64,000 nt of DNA. Source: Methanobacteriota archaeon (lineage in GTDB: Archaea; Halobacteriota; Methanosarcinia; Methanosarcinales; Methanosarcinaceae). The notes below the pieces were generated by a model. The model was not told the DNA's origin and ran no database searches. It saw nothing but the letters and a program-made list of their open reading frames with translations. The stretch covers positions 67,383-131,382 of the forward strand of contig JAEWQJ010000031.1 in the NCBI GenBank assembly GCA_023399215.1. Direction: 5' to 3'. Positions 63,578-64,000 of the stretch are shown here, in pieces. Position 1 is the stretch's first letter, and each line of letters starts with the position of its first letter. Made by a program: the position numbers and the translations under genes.

Positions 63578-64000
63578 TCATTTGTAGGTTTGAGCTAGGT
63601 TGAACCATACGTAATAATAATAAACGGGCTTTGTAGAAATCCTAAATTTCAGCCAAAATGAGTTAATACTATTTTTGTTTATGTTGTACACTAACATTTT
63701 TATTTTTATTTCTTTTACTTGATTGTAATATTTTCTTGCTTTAACTATTTCTCCAAACTTCCTTTTTATTACTGAAAATACTGTTTCAACAATGCTTCTT
63801 CTATTATACACTTTTTTATCAAAGTTTTCATTCAATTGTTGTCTATATTCTCCAATTATCCTTGTTCTCTTTCGTATTTTCACTGGAATTATTGAATTAG
63901 CCTTAATTTCTTCTCTAATAAATGAATGGAGCTTTTCCGAATCATATCCTTTATCCATCACATAACATTTTGCTTTCTTTTTTCTTTGAACTTGTTTTAT
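63578..64000 (-). mobile_element. IS transposase, C-terminal part (cut by window)
   Basis: The open frame continues to the window edge. It shows a DDE-transposase C-terminal region with MDKGYDSEKLHSFI (second Asp region) and RRSIVETVFSVIKRKFGEIV (catalytic Glu region), of the IS5/IS4-like families in Methanosarcina. The 5' part lies outside the window, so intactness cannot be judged. Confidence 0.8.

Overview
The window looks like a chromosomal segment of a Methanosarcina species. The evidence is: archaeal PheT and PurS/PurQ, a CooC-type Ni-insertion ATPase, a methanogen DUF1724 winged-helix regulator, NosD-like and PKD/seven-bladed-propeller surface proteins, AT-rich intergenic DNA with archaeal TATA-like boxes, GGTGA/GGAGG ribosome sites, and nitrogenase genes with nifI1/nifI2 placed between H and D. 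This is inference from protein families; no rRNA or tRNA gene was found.

Layout. 1-7 kb: the 3' end of a TctA-like permease, a coiled-coil/PASTA protein, two TPR proteins, a CooC-like ATPase with an apparently non-ATG start, and asparagine synthetase. 7-28 kb: a vanadium-nitrogenase island. 28-41 kb: ordinary genes (thioredoxin-like lipoprotein, ilvD, a small wHTH protein, purS-purQ, NosD-like protein, RNase HII, a DUF4214-methyltransferase, pheT, an EVE-like protein). 41-57 kb: a DUF1724 regulator, a formylglycine-generating-enzyme-like protein with an NNS repeat arm, two small membrane-associated proteins, a pepD-gadB-Orn/Lys/Arg decarboxylase cluster, an MBL-fold gene broken by a stop, a methyltransferase, a TPR protein and a nitroreductase. 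58-64 kb: a large PKD/propeller surface protein, then a likely defence patch (SLATT two-TM protein, CD-NTase-like nucleotidyltransferase, DUF2971 protein) ending in a transposase cut by the window edge.

The core of the window is the vnf island. On the minus strand run vnfH, vnfI1, vnfI2, vnfD, vnfG, vnfK, a ZIP-type metal transporter, vnfE, vnfN, a NifX/NafY-like protein and a substrate-binding lipoprotein. Ending convergently against this run is a plus-strand set: a FecCD-type permease, its ATPase, and a homocitrate synthase split into nifV-omega and nifV-alpha, as known from Clostridium pasteurianum. Divergent from vnfH is a radical SAM protein whose C-terminus is half of a periplasmic-binding-protein fold. 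Further out lie a second binding lipoprotein and a beta-repeat protein with a C-terminal CxxCxxCxxC tail.

The most informative new observation is a palindrome, close to GTTATGT-N8-ACATAAC, at six places and only next to these genes. At most of them it sits just downstream of a TATA-like box. It matches in arms and spacing the E. coli ModE (molybdate repressor) site as I remember it. The simplest model is a molybdate-repressed regulon combining V-nitrogenase, metal uptake, homocitrate supply and two undescribed proteins (the radical SAM/half-PBP fusion and the Cys-tailed repeat protein). No ModE gene lies in the window.
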